Shown here in pieces: positions 51,984 to 61,382 of a DNA stretch of 64,000 nucleotides. The translations under genes and the position numbers were made by a program. This DNA comes from Alkalihalobacillus pseudalcaliphilus. Lineage in GTDB: Bacteria > Bacillota > Bacilli > Bacillales > Bacillaceae_D. The notes below the pieces were generated by a model. It was not told the DNA's origin. It saw nothing but the letters and a program-made list of their open reading frames with translations, and ran no database searches. Numbering within the stretch: the stretch's first letter is position 1; every line of letters begins with the position of its first letter. The stretch is taken from contig LFJO01000005.1 of assembly GCA_001038565.1 (NCBI GenBank), positions 1,052,222 to 1,116,221 on the forward strand, written 5' to 3'.

Positions 51984-54950
51984 TTAAGAAAGTTTCAAGG
52001 GTCTTAAAGAATCTAACGAGACCATTTTCTCCGAATTAAAATGGTATTCTCCAAGTAAATTAATATGTTCCCAACCTAGAGGTGACATATGGTGCAATAA
52101 TTCTTCATTAAAACTACCTGACCGTTTTTGATATTCAACTGCCTTTGTCAGATGTAAAGTATTCCAGATACTGATGGCATTAATGATTATATTTAAGGCA
52201 CTGGCCCTTTGCAATTGATGCTGTATGGTTCGTTCCCTAAGCTCACCTTGTTTTCCAAAGAAGATAGCCCTTGCCAATCCATTCATGGCTTCTCCTTTAT
52301 TCAATCCTCGTTGTATTTTTCTTCTTAATGATTCATCCGATATATAATTCAAAATAAAGATCGTTTTTTCTATTCGGCCCATCTCACGTAAGGCGGTAGC
52401 TAAGCTGTTTTGTCTTGAATAGGAACCTAGTTTCCCCATAATAAGGGATGCTGAAACTGTTCCTTCCCTTATAGAATGAGCTAATCGCAAAACATCTTCA
52501 TAATTTTCTTTAATGACCTTTGTATTTATTTGTCCACGTAAAATGGCTTCTAATTTTGGATATTCGCTTGCTTTATCTATTGTAAATAATTTTGAATCTG
52601 ATAAATCTCTTATTCTTGGAGCAAATTTAAATCCTAATAAATGAGTCAATCCGAAAATTTGGTCTGTGTAACCGGCTGTATCTGTATAATGCTCTTCTAT
52701 GTTTAAATCCGTCTCATGGTGCAACAAACCATCCAAAACATGAATCGCATCCCTTGAATTAGTATGAATGATCTTTGTGTAGTAAGAAGAAAATTGATCA
52801 CTAGTAAAACGGTAGATGGTGGCTCCTTTCCCCGTTCCATAATGTGGATTTGCATCTGCATGTAGTGATGAAACTCCTAGCTGCATTCTCATACCATCTG
52901 ACGAGGATGTTGTGCCGTCTCCCCAAAAAGAAGACAATTGTAGCTTGTGATGAAAATTTACTAATACAGCTTGGGCTTTATTCATTGCGTCTTCATACAT
53001 GCGCCATTGAGACACATTGGCTAGTTGCTTATATGTAAGCCCGGGTGTTGCTTCAGCCATTTTGCTCAAGCCAATATTCATTCCCATTCCTAAAAGAGCA
53101 GCCATAATAATGATTGTTTCTTCTTTATCTGGTTTTCGTTTGTTAGAAGCATGTGTAAATTGCTCATGAAATCCTGTTATATGGGCAACATCCATAAGTA
53201 AATCGGTTAATTTTATTCTTGGTAGCATCTGATACAGGCTTGCACTAAATTTCTTTGCTTCTTGTGGAACATCTTTTTCTAATCGTGAAATCGACAGCTT
53301 TCCTTTTTCAAGAGAAACTCCATCTAACTTGTTGGAATTACCAGCTAACCAATGTAACCTCCCATTAAGGCTGCTAGTTCTCTCTGTAATATAATCCTTG
53401 AATGATAAACTAACCGATAATCTTGTATTCTCCTTCGTTTGATTCCATGTATCTTCGGAAAACAAATATTCCTCAAAATCTCTATATTGTCTACTGCCCA
53501 CAATAGAAACATCACCAGCCCGAATATGCTCCCGAAGTTCTGTTAAAACAGCCATTTCATAGTAATGCCGATTGATTGTTGTACCATCATCCTCGTATAA
53601 ATGCTTTTTCCACCGTTTTGAAATAAAATCCAAAGGTGAGTTATCAGGTACTTTTCGCTTCCCAGATTCGTTCATTCCTCGTATAATCTCTACAGCTTGT
53701 AAAAGTGGCTCATTCGCCTTTGTGGAATGAAATTCCAATACCCTTAATAGGGTTGGCGTATATTTTCTAAGAGAATAAAATCGTTTTTGCAGTAAGTCTA
53801 AATAGTCATAGTCGGCAGGACGTGCAAGCTCTTGAGCTTCTTCCACTGAAGAAACAAAAGAATTCCATTCAATAACCGATTCTAAAACCTCAAAAACGTC
53901 TAGTTTTTCCCGTTTTGCTTTGATTAAAGCTTGTCCGATGTTCGTATAGTGTATAACCTTCTCATTCAGCTTTTTCCCGTTTTGTTTCTGAATTTCTTCT
54001 TGAGCCTTACGGCCTTTTGATAACAGACTGAGTATTTGTCTGTCATGAATTTCAAAGGCTTTATCCGTTAAATCCTGAGTAAGGTGTAATAAATAGACGG
54101 TTAAAATCGAGTATCGTTTATTTTCTTGAAAGTCACGGAACGCATAAGGCTCATATCTTGAACCTAAGCGAGATAGCTGTAACAAGCGATTGCGATGCAA
54201 ATGATTAATTTGTACCGTTTCTAATTCCATACCTCGTATGTATTCGAGTCGTTCTATTACTTTTAGAAATGTTTCGGATGAAGGATGACCCGGTGGTTCC
54301 TTTAACCAACCCAATATCGTTTTATTGGAATCGGATGAATGTTGCGAAGTAATGATTTCTTCAAGCTTTTCTTTTTGCTCACTTGTTAGAGATTGACTAA
54401 CTGTATTAAACAGCTTCTTTTCAGCCATTTCTCTCGCCTCCCACACTATTCTTTCAAGTGTAGTGATAGCAGGCAGTATGATTTTGTTTTTTCTTAGAAA
54501 ATCTATGCATTCATGCAGTAGATGAATGGCATCACCATTTCCCAAAGCTAATTGATGAAGGTGCTTAAATGTCATTCGATATTCACTCAAGGTAAAAGTT
54601 ACAAAGTCGTATTCACTTCGAATTTCTTTCAAATGATCCCAAAGTGTATTTTCCCTTTGAGGATAATAGCTAAGCGAGGATGGACTAGCACTGATTTGTT
54701 TCGATATATATTGTATAACCGAATCTGGGATGCTTTTAATATGAGTGTATGGCCAACCGGGATACCGAAGAATAGCTAATTGAACGGAAAACCCTAAACG
54801 GTTTTCTTCCCTCCTTCTCTTATTAATGATTTCTAAATCACGTTTGGAAAAGGTGAAGTAGGTCCCCAATATCCATTCATCTTCAGGAATTTGCATAAAA
54901 GCCTGTCTCTGTTCCGGTGTAAGCAATTCTCTACCTCTAGCAATTTTCAT
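51984..54950 (-). CDS. tnpA: Tn3-family transposase TnpA
   Basis: 988 residues, the usual length. N-terminal DUF4158-type region (GRELLTPEQRQAFMQIPEDE...TYFTFSKRDLEII) and the DDE_Tnp_Tn3 domain. The acidic triad positions seem to be WGDGTTSSSDG (about residue 678), HYTDTAGYTDQIFGL (about 753) and a Glu in REMGRIEKTIF or shortly after. The C-terminal region (QHQLQRASALNIIINAISIWNT) is typical. Frame is open over its full length, so transposition could still be possible. Divergent from tnpR with res between. Confidence 0.95.
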   Translation of the reverse strand: MKIARGRELLTPEQRQAFMQIPEDEWILGTYFTFSKRDLEIINKRRREENRLGFSVQLAILRYPGWPYTHIKSIPDSVIQYISKQISASPSSLSYYPQRENTLWDHLKEIRSEYDFVTFTLSEYRMTFKHLHQLALGNGDAIHLLHECIDFLRKNKIILPAITTLERIVWEAREMAEKKLFNTVSQSLTSEQKEKLEEIITSQHSSDSNKTILGWLKEPPGHPSSETFLKVIERLEYIRGMELETVQINHLHRNRLLQLSRLGSRYEPYAFRDFQENKRYSILTVYLLHLTQDLTDKAFEIHDRQILSLLSKGRKAQEEIQKQNGKKLNEKVIHYTNIGQALIKAKREKLDVFEVLESVIEWNSFVSSVEEAQELARPADYDYLDLLQKRFYSLRKYTPTLLRVLEFHSTKANEPLLQAVEIIRGMNESGKRKVPDNSPLDFISKRWKKHLYEDDGTTINRHYYEMAVLTELREHIRAGDVSIVGSRQYRDFEEYLFSEDTWNQTKENTRLSVSLSFKDYITERTSSLNGRLHWLAGNSNKLDGVSLEKGKLSISRLEKDVPQEAKKFSASLYQMLPRIKLTDLLMDVAHITGFHEQFTHASNKRKPDKEETIIIMAALLGMGMNIGLSKMAEATPGLTYKQLANVSQWRMYEDAMNKAQAVLVNFHHKLQLSSFWGDGTTSSSDGMRMQLGVSSLHADANPHYGTGKGATIYRFTSDQFSSYYTKIIHTNSRDAIHVLDGLLHHETDLNIEEHYTDTAGYTDQIFGLTHLLGFKFAPRIRDLSDSKLFTIDKASEYPKLEAILRGQINTKVIKENYEDVLRLAHSIREGTVSASLIMGKLGSYSRQNSLATALREMGRIEKTIFILNYISDESLRRKIQRGLNKGEAMNGLARAIFFGKQGELRERTIQHQLQRASALNIIINAISIWNTLHLTKAVEYQKRSGSFNEELLHHMSPLGWEHINLLGEYHFNSEKMVSLDSLRPLKLS

Positions 54951-54998
54951 TCAGTATCAGCCCATTTCTGTATTTTTCAATTTATTAGCTCAATTATA

Positions 54999-55083
54999 TA
55001 TCAATAGAGTGTACTCTATTGATACAAGTATAGTAGACTGATAAAATCATAGTTAAGAGTGTCTCATAAGACTTGTCTCAAAA
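54999..55083. other. res site between tnpA and tnpR
   Basis: An 11-bp perfect arm pair TATCAATAGAG / CTCTATTGATA around TGTA at 54999-55024 is the likely crossover subsite I. The accessory site GTCTCATAAGAC at about 55059-55070 is shared with the orphan resolvase at 456. The region also holds the divergent promoters. Confidence 0.75.
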
Positions 55084-55096
55084 ACGAGGTGAAATT

Positions 55097-55672
55097 TTGC
55101 AGAAAATCGGTTATGTACGCGTCAGTTTGACTAGCCAAAATCCTTCAAGACAATTTCGGCAATTGAACGAAATTGGAATGGATATTATTTATGAAGAAAA
55201 AACTTCAGGAGCCACAAAAGATCGTGAACAACTTCAAAAAATGTTAGAGGATTTACAGGAAGGTGCCATTATTTATGTTACAGATTTAACTCGGATCACT
55301 CGAAGTACGCAAGATTTATTTGAATTGATTGATTTAATACGAAATAAAAAGGCAAGCTTAAAATCACTTAAGGATACATGGCTAGATTTATCAGAAGATA
55401 ATCCATATAGCCAATTCTTAATTACGGTAATGGCTGGTGTTAACCAATTAGAGCGAGACCTTATTCGTATGCGTCAGCGTGAAGGAATTGAGCTCGCAAA
55501 GAAAGAAGGGAAGTTTAAAGGACGGTTAAAGAAATATCATAAAAATCACGCAGGAATGAATTATGCAGTAAAGCTATTTAAAGAAGGAAATATGACTGTA
55601 AATCAAATTTGTGAAATTACAAATGTATCTAGAGCTTCTTTATATAGAAAGCTATCGGAAGGAAAAAAATAA
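55097..55672 (+). CDS. tnpR: Tn3-family serine resolvase TnpR
   Basis: 191 residues from a TTG with GAGGTG upstream; the same leader and TTG occur in the copy at 456, and this makes the TTG at 55073 an unlikely start. Catalytic part KIGYVRVSLTSQNPSRQ; in this copy the residue after RVS is Leu instead of Ser. C-terminal helix-turn-helix as in the other copy. The Ser of RVS is intact. Resolves cointegrates at the adjoining res site. Confidence 0.94.
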   Translation: MQKIGYVRVSLTSQNPSRQFRQLNEIGMDIIYEEKTSGATKDREQLQKMLEDLQEGAIIYVTDLTRITRSTQDLFELIDLIRNKKASLKSLKDTWLDLSEDNPYSQFLITVMAGVNQLERDLIRMRQREGIELAKKEGKFKGRLKKYHKNHAGMNYAVKLFKEGNMTVNQICEITNVSRASLYRKLSEGKK

Positions 55673-55867
55673 GCATTCATTACTTATATTAAAAATTTCC
55701 GGGGATTGTGAAACAACGTACCTAACCAAGCAGGCTATTTCTATAAGGAAGTATCAATATTTGTTTATCTAACTAGGCACGATCATCAAAGGGTTCCGAG
55801 TACATTTTAACGGAGATATACGCTAAACTCAGATTTAAAGCAAGGCTGTATTTTCCGAGAACACTTT

Positions 55868-55911
55868 ATAAAAAACAACCTTAGTCAATCACAAACGAAG
55901 GTTGTTTTTAT
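55868..55911. terminator. Bidirectional terminator
   Basis: AAAAACAACCTT / AAGGTTGTTTTTA stem between tnpR (plus) and the 55927 gene (minus). Confidence 0.8.
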
Positions 55912-55926
55912 AAAGTCATGGTCTAA

Positions 55927-56379
55927 TTAAAACAATTGCTGTCCCAAGAGCATACTTGAGACTGAAAAGGCACCAGCAGGTGGTAAAACATTAGTATATA
56001 TGGGAGGTCCCAAACGGGGTGTAAAGGTTGTAGCAATCCAATTTCCATATTCACCAGCCAGCAAAGAGGGAGGTTTCATTATAAACCGTCCACTTAAAAC
56101 GAAATGCCGAATGCTTATAGCGGTCTCATCAAATATTGTCAAGTTGCCAAAAAAGGAGGCATATGGTGAATCGAAACTTATTTGTTTAGCGCTTTCGTCC
56201 CAATACCCATTAATCGGAATAGGTATACCACGAAAATTAACTGTACCTACTACTTTGTTGTCTACAATGGAATCAATGGTAAGTATACCTCTAATAATGG
56301 ATCTCCCCGCAATAGAAGCATCAATCCCCCATACGGATGGAAAGGGGATACTAACTTTGGCTGTCTTTGGAATTTTCAA
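55927..56379 (-). CDS. Unknown beta-rich protein carried by the transposon
   Basis: 150 residues, with alternating hydrophobic strands and Gly/Pro turns (VGTVNFRGIPIPINGYWD, FDSPYASFFGNLTIFD, WIATTFTPRLGPPIYTN). No signal peptide, no Cys and no known domain. A GAGGTT site precedes the ATG. It is convergent with tnpR across a shared terminator and divergent from the germination genes. Placement among spore cargo suggests a spore-related role, but this is only context. Confidence 0.55.
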   Translation of the reverse strand: MKIPKTAKVSIPFPSVWGIDASIAGRSIIRGILTIDSIVDNKVVGTVNFRGIPIPINGYWDESAKQISFDSPYASFFGNLTIFDETAISIRHFVLSGRFIMKPPSLLAGEYGNWIATTFTPRLGPPIYTNVLPPAGAFSVSSMLLGQQLF

Positions 56380-56743
56380 AATTAACCTCTCCTCGATTAT
56401 TTTATGTATGGATTGAGTTGTATTTAATCATAATCCTGTAGTAATGATACAGTATATGCACAGAGAATCACTTAGGTGTTTTGTTAAGAAAGAAGCATCA
56501 ATAATCAATCAGCCTACTGTCTAGATGAACAAGAGTTTGCCTGACCCACGAAAAATATGGAACATTAATTCCTGCTGCTCATACATATGGTCTCGCATTT
56601 GGAAAATTTCTTAGCTTTAAAATAAATCATCTGATTCAATGAAATGTAATGCCTATCATCACCTATTTTTATATGTACCTCAGACGAATTCCTATACCTC
56701 CGTTACTCTTCGATCATATTGTATTTGTACGAGGTGGTGTAAA

Positions 56744-57442
56744 ATGTTTAAATTATATTTAGATCCTGGTCACGGGGGAGTGGACCCAGGAGCTATTGGC
56801 AATGGGATGCAGGAAAAATAAATTACCTTAAATATTTCCCATAGCATCCGAAATCTCTTGGAAAACCATTATGAAGGCCTGCAAATTAAAATGAGTAGAA
56901 CAGCAGATATTACGCGCAGCTTGAAAGAACGTACAGATGATACGAATGCTTGGGGTGCAGATTATTTTCTATCCATCCACGTTAATGCATTTAACGGTTC
57001 AGCTCATGGGTATGAAGATTATATTCATAACAGTTTGTCTGATTCATCGAGAACAGCGTTAATTCGGGACATTATGCATGAAGAAATTGTCAAAGTAAAT
57101 AACTTGCATAACCGTGGTAAAAAAAAGGCCGATTTCCATGTACTGCGAGAAACCAGAATGCCCGCTTTATTAACGGAGAACGGATTTATTGATCATGCAA
57201 GCGATGCCCAAAAATTAAGAGACCCGAATTGGCGGCAAGCGGTTGCCCAAGGGCATGTTAATGGGTTAGCACGCGCGTTTAATTTGAAGAGAAAATCGAC
57301 TAATCTGAAAAGCAATATGGCTATTAAACGTGTAATTGTTGACGGTGTGCAAGTAGGTGCTTACGCAGAAGAAGAAAATGTGTTGAGATCTGTAAAACGC
57401 AACCTGAGAACAGCACAAAGGATTATTATTGAAAATGTGTAG
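56744..57442 (+). pseudogene. N-acetylmuramoyl-L-alanine amidase (Amidase_3/CwlC-like), disrupted by a stop
   Basis: Starts MFKLYLDPGHGGVDPGA at ATG 56744 (GAGGTGG site), with the zinc His in PGHGG. Codon 26 is TAA (56819-56821) between GMQEK and ITLNISHSIRN, where the family has an acidic residue; one base change GAA to TAA explains it. The rest is intact: SRTADITRSLKERT, FLSIHVNAFNGSAHGYE (zinc His), ALLTENGFIDHASDA (catalytic Glu). A restart at 56858 would lack the first zinc His and Glu region. Germination- or mother-cell-lysis-type amidase, now inactive. Confidence 0.85.
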
Positions 57443-57528
57443 TTTCGTTGGGAAAACGGTTGCTTGACTGCGAGCACGTTAAAGTTTTATCAAAATGGAT
57501 AACTAGGCTGGATGAACAAAATATACGC

Positions 57529-57563
57529 TAAGTCTTTGATGTGACGGGCTTAGCATTTTTTTC
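57529..57563 (+). terminator. Terminator after the amidase pseudogene
   Basis: GCTAAG...CTTAGC stem followed by ATTTTTTTC. Confidence 0.75.
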
Positions 57564-57724
57564 TTGCTCTAAGTTAGTCCGGCCGATATAAGCCAGGACT
57601 AGCTTAATATCAGATGAATAGAACGAAGTTGTTGAGGGAATTATAGCTCATGATGTTTCTATTTCCAATTGTTGGATTTGAGGTGAGTTTTTGCCTAAGA
57701 TTACTCCTATTCAGTCATACATGA

Positions 57725-58894
57725 TTATTATGCTTTCGAACGGATATTTTTGAAGGCAAACTGCTTTTGTATACTCCGACCCTACGTTCCTTGTTCTCCC
57801 TCGATATCTCAAAAAAACCCGCGCGAAATCCGGAAGAATCCAGTATTGAGGTCTCGGTACGGGGGCCAAAGGATGGATTTGTGGAGGAACTGGGAGTCAA
57901 TGTGGCGTTAATTCGGAAACGAATCAAATCAACCAGCATGGTTTATGAAACGAAAAAAGTAGGCGTTCGCACGAAAACAACCGTTGCGATTCTATACATG
58001 CGTGACATTGTTGATCCTAAGATTGTTCAAGATATAAAGCATAAATTAGATGATCTTCACATTGACGGAGCGTTTAGCGCCACTCAGCTAGAAGAATTAA
58101 TGGAACCGACAAAAGCATTATTTCCTTTGATGGGGTATACAGGAAGACCAGACTTTACCGTTAACTGTATGCTAAATGGCCGTGTAGCGTTGATTGTGGA
58201 TGGTACACCGGCTGCGTTGATTGCGCCTGCCAATTTATTTTTGCTTGTGAAAGCACCCGAAGATATCCACTTTACTGCTTTGTCAACTACATTTGGTCAA
58301 ACGCTTCGTTTACTTGGTTTGTCCGTATCGCTACTGCTTCCTGCATTTTTTGTTGCCATTCTTTCCTATCATCAAGATCAGCTGCCCTATTATCTGCTTG
58401 CCACTTTGGGGATTAACCGGTTGGGAATCCCTTTTGATGTGGCAGTTGAAATGTTTATTGCACTTCTCTTCTTAGAAATATTGCGGGAAGCTGGTATCCG
58501 ATTGCCTTCTGCGGTCGGGTCCACGGTAACAGTTGTAGGAGGACTTATCCTGGGGGATGCAGCCATTCGTGCTGGATTCTTATCCCCAGGTATCGTTGTC
58601 ATCGGAGCAATTACACAAATCTTTGGTTCAACTTTATCGAGCTTATCATTGGCTGGAACAATTAGTATCTTACGCTTTTTTCTTTTCATTCTGTCTGCCA
58701 TGCTTGGCATTTATGGCTTCTTTCTTGGAATATTTATTGTGCTCAGCCATTTAGCCTCTTTGCGTTCATGCAGCTTGCCTTACTTGGCCCCAATATCACC
58801 TCCTTTTAAAGACTTGGCCAACGCTTTGTTCCGATTACCTTGGCCATGGCGAAACACTCGACCGGACATGTTGAAGACACGAGATTCTACATGA
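57725..58894 (+). pseudogene. gerKA: Germinant-receptor A subunit, N-terminally truncated
   Basis: The open frame gives about 385 codons, against about 480-550 for GerA/GerKA. The reading begins FEGKLLLYTPTLRSLF, already past most of the N-terminal cytosolic domain; the motif VRGPKDGFVEELGVNVALIR follows, then the conserved TM domain (EILREAGIRLPSAVGSTVTVVGG, GAITQIFGSTLSSLSLAG). A TGA lies upstream at 57722, and no start with a ribosome site exists before a TTG at 57767. The missing N-terminal domain is needed in known receptors, so I call it a pseudogene. The K-type name is only by likeness. Confidence 0.75.
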
Positions 58895-58911
58895 CAAGGG
58901 GATAAGCAAAA

Positions 58912-60075
58912 ATGAGGAGATATAAAAGTATGGTTGCACTTTTCCTTCTCCTTACCCTAACCGGTTGCTGGAGCAGATATGAAGTGCAAAACATGAACTA
59001 TGCTACGGCTGTTGGAATAGACTATGTCGATGGCCAATACACCTTATATGTGCAATTGCTTGATTTCTCGACAGTGGCCAAGCTGGAGGGACAGCAAAAA
59101 GCGGAGCAGCCCCCGGTTTGGGTGGCCAAAGGCGAAGGTTCCTCGTTTACAGAGGCGGCAAATGATTTGTACAGTACATCACAACAGCGCTTAAACTGGG
59201 GACAAATCTCTGCCATCTTGTTCAGCGAGAGATTGATGAAGGAAAACAAAGTCGGAGAAGTGCTGGAATTGATCAACCGTTATCGTGAAATAAGATACTT
59301 GGCCTGGCTGTTTAGTACAAGAGAGCCTCTTGAAGAAATCTTGCTGGCAACTCCATTTTTTAGATTATCGCCAAAGGCATCCATTCTTCACAATCCCGAG
59401 CAAAGTTTCAGACAGTTCTCTATCCTTGCTCCGGTCCGCCTGCAACAATTTGTACTGGACTCAAACGAAAAGGCTAGAACCAGTTATATACCGGAATTAT
59501 CGCTTCGCAAAGGTCAATGGCAGGAAAGTAATAAACCAAAAGAGCTGCTTAGATATTCAGGCGTACAAGTATATGATCTAAACAATTATTATGGACGAAT
59601 GGATCTTAAGGATTTGTCGGGAATGCCCTGGCTAAGTACTCACACGATCCGAGTACCTCTTGATTTGTTTACCGAAGAGAAGCTTGCGGCTGTTCTTATC
59701 GCAGAAAAACCCAAATATGAAGTGACTCCTATTGTGAAATTGAACAATGCGTATTTCGATATTTCAGTAAAAGTGAAGGCGGGGATCAATGAATTGCATA
59801 CGGACCTTACCGAAAAGGAACTCACACAAATGGCTCAGGAAAAAATAGAGGAGCAAATCCGCAAAACGTATCAAACTGCTTTTAAAGAGGGTATAGATAT
59901 TTACAATTTGGGCGAATCTTTGTATCGCAAACATCCACATCAATGGAAGAGCATTGCCACAGGAAAACAGCAACTCGTTTTAAACCAAGATTCCCTGCGC
60001 CATGTAAAGGTTGAGGTGAATATTGTTTACCCTGGAAGATATAAATTACATGAACATGGTGAATCCACCTCGTGA
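58912..60075 (+). CDS. gerKC: Germinant-receptor C subunit (Ger(x)C lipoprotein)
   Basis: 387 residues, full length. Signal peptide with lipobox LTGC (Cys19), then NMNYATAVGIDYVDGQYTLY and the Ger(x)C domain with VEVNIVYPGRY near the end. It follows the truncated A subunit by 17 bp. In receptors A, B and C are required; no B gene is present here, so C alone cannot make a known receptor, but it could replace or compete with a chromosomal C subunit. Confidence 0.86.
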   Translation: MRRYKSMVALFLLLTLTGCWSRYEVQNMNYATAVGIDYVDGQYTLYVQLLDFSTVAKLEGQQKAEQPPVWVAKGEGSSFTEAANDLYSTSQQRLNWGQISAILFSERLMKENKVGEVLELINRYREIRYLAWLFSTREPLEEILLATPFFRLSPKASILHNPEQSFRQFSILAPVRLQQFVLDSNEKARTSYIPELSLRKGQWQESNKPKELLRYSGVQVYDLNNYYGRMDLKDLSGMPWLSTHTIRVPLDLFTEEKLAAVLIAEKPKYEVTPIVKLNNAYFDISVKVKAGINELHTDLTEKELTQMAQEKIEEQIRKTYQTAFKEGIDIYNLGESLYRKHPHQWKSIATGKQQLVLNQDSLRHVKVEVNIVYPGRYKLHEHGESTS

Positions 60076-60101
60076 TTCTGGCAAGTGAAATTATTAACTC
60101 A

Positions 60102-60144
60102 CCTTGCTTCTTCTGCTTAGCGTTGGGGAAGCAAGGTTTTTGTT
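60102..60144 (+). terminator. Terminator of the ger operon
   Basis: CTTGCTTC...GAAGCAAGG long stem with GTTTTTGTTT. Confidence 0.75.
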
Positions 60145-60157
60145 TCCCAAAAAATAG

Positions 60158-60195
60158 TTTAACGTTGTAAATCCGCATTTTCCTGACGGAACCCC
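60158..60195 (-). repeat. Inner 38-bp inverted repeat (older right end)
   Basis: From outside it begins GGGGTTCCGTCAGG and continues AAAATGCGGATTTACAACG. Next five bases ATTAT do not match the left flank TATAT. Same orientation as the outer right end 362 bp further on. Confidence 0.85.
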
Positions 60196-60447
60196 ATTAT
60201 CGGTATATTTAATCCAGAAATAATCATTTTTGTAAAACCTTAAAGAATCTAGGAAACAAGTAGCTCTGTACACCTTTTTATTAATGTTTTCAGGCTTGAC
60301 GATGTTTGGTATTACATTAAATGGAGAGATAAATATAACATTCTTATTTGTTTCTCTAAATTTTTTAATCCAATCCCTCTTTATCGTCGGGATGTTCAAA
60401 CCAGATAAGATTATTTTTTGGAAAAAGGGAAAGATGAATGTTACCAA
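60196..60447 (-). pseudogene. Relic ORF between the two right ends
   Basis: An open reading of about 84 codons from ATG 60447 (GLNIPTIKRDWIKKFRETNK, ...ATCFLDSLRFYKNDYFWIKY) runs into the inner repeat at 60195 and stops beyond it, so the gene was cut by insertion of the inner end. I do not recognise the family. Confidence 0.45.
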
Positions 60448-60497
60448 GACTTATAGAACTTTAAAATTTAGCAAACGGGTGTGTTAACGGGAGTAAC

Positions 60498-60545
60498 TAA
60501 AGCCTAATTTCTCACTTATACTACCGAGAAATTAGGCTTTTTTAA
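60498..60545 (+). terminator. Terminator just inside the outer right end
   Basis: AAAGCCTAATTTCTC / GAGAAATTAGGCTTT stem, then T tract; nearly the same as at 17759-17802. Confidence 0.85.
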
Positions 60546-60557
60546 TATCTGGATTTC

Positions 60558-60595
60558 CTTATCGTTGTTAATCCGCATTATCCTGACGCTACCCC
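60558..60595 (-). repeat. Outer right 38-bp terminal inverted repeat
   Basis: From outside it begins GGGGTAGCGTCAGG and continues ATAATGCGGATTAACAACG. Followed by TATAT, the match to the left flank, so this is the end used in the last transposition. Confidence 0.9.
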
Positions 60596-60600
60596 TATAT
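60596..60600 (+). repeat. Target-site duplication, right copy
   Basis: TATAT, as at 51905-51909. Confidence 0.75.
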
Positions 60601-61265
60601 GTATTAGTGAACACAATGTAGATGACATTAGTAGGAGTATCTCGTCTGCGTGCTCATCAATGTCGATGAGCATTTTTCGTAAGTGTTGTGGCATTACACA
60701 ATCTTCTAAACGTATATAATTGTAGACGACCGGCCATGATTGGTAACGCAAATACGTATTCTTCATGAATTCTGCATGGCTCAGGTTTAGGCTCCTGAGT
60801 ACAGCGGGTTGCTCCAAATACAGTTTGCCTTGATAGCGTTCTAACTCTAGTGCAGCCTGTTCATACATGTCACAGGTCAAATCTAAAACAGTTACGCCAT
60901 CGATATATCCAGCCACAGCTGGCATTCATTCTTATCGTTATTAATCTCGGCGTGATAACACGCCAGCGAAAGGTATCAGAGAATGTCGTACCCATGTCGG
61001 ACGTATATAGATCATATTCCCTTCTCCATGAAGTTGGATCTCCGTATCGCTACCATTTTTTCTGGATTTTTAGCACGATACGGTATGGCATCTTTTCACC
61101 ATCCGCGGTTCCATCACTCCCTGTTACTAGATATACGTTTCCTACCGTTCCGCCATGTATTTCCGTGGTTTGGAAGTCTGCATAGTTGATATCCTTCTTG
61201 AACTGTTGACTTAAGGCATAGTTAATACTCTCCTGTTTAATTGAAGCATACAAGCTAACCCTCAA
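60601..61265 (-). pseudogene. Aminoglycoside-phosphotransferase-family gene, decayed
   Basis: Pieces in order on the minus strand: VYLVTGSDGT...MPYRIVLKIQKKW, in-frame TAG, RYGDPTSWRREYDLYTSDMG, a frameshift to CYHAEINNDKNECQLWL, another shift to YIDGVTVLDLTCDMYEQAAL, then SLNLSHAEFMKNTYLRYQSW. This is the N-terminal half of an APH-like kinase known in Bacillus. The HxD catalytic part should follow IDIDEHADEI but is absent; unrelated sequence precedes the transposon end. One stop, at least two shifts and loss of the C-terminal half. Confidence 0.72.
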
Positions 61266-61382
61266 GATGAAAACTATTATGGATCAGCAATAGATTTTCG
61301 TTGTACGACTAACCGGCATTTCTTTGTCGTGCTTCCGTTTTTATCTTGTCTTATTGGATTTTTTTAATAAATTTTTAATAAT

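Larger units (their letters stand above)
51910..60595. mobile_element. Complete Tn3-family (Tn1546-like) transposon with germination cargo
   Basis: 8686 bp between 38-bp terminal repeats at 51910-51947 and 60558-60595, flanked by TATAT on both sides. Content in order: tnpA on the minus strand, res, tnpR, an unknown beta-rich protein, an amidase pseudogene, a truncated gerA, gerC, an inner right end and a relic ORF. Class II elements with germination genes (TnXO1 of B. anthracis pXO1 and Tn1546-like elements of B. subtilis) are known from the literature as I recall it, so the principle is known; the cargo state here is particular. Confidence 0.92.

Noticed and set aside
56000..56416. 138-codon plus-strand frame opposite the 55927 gene
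   Set aside because: The minus-strand reading has a ribosome site and a regular strand-turn pattern; the plus reading has neither, though since the gene is unknown this is not certain.
60158..60195. Inner inverted repeat as the true right end of the transposon
   Set aside because: Its flank ATTAT does not match the left flank TATAT, whereas the outer end at 60595 is followed by TATAT.
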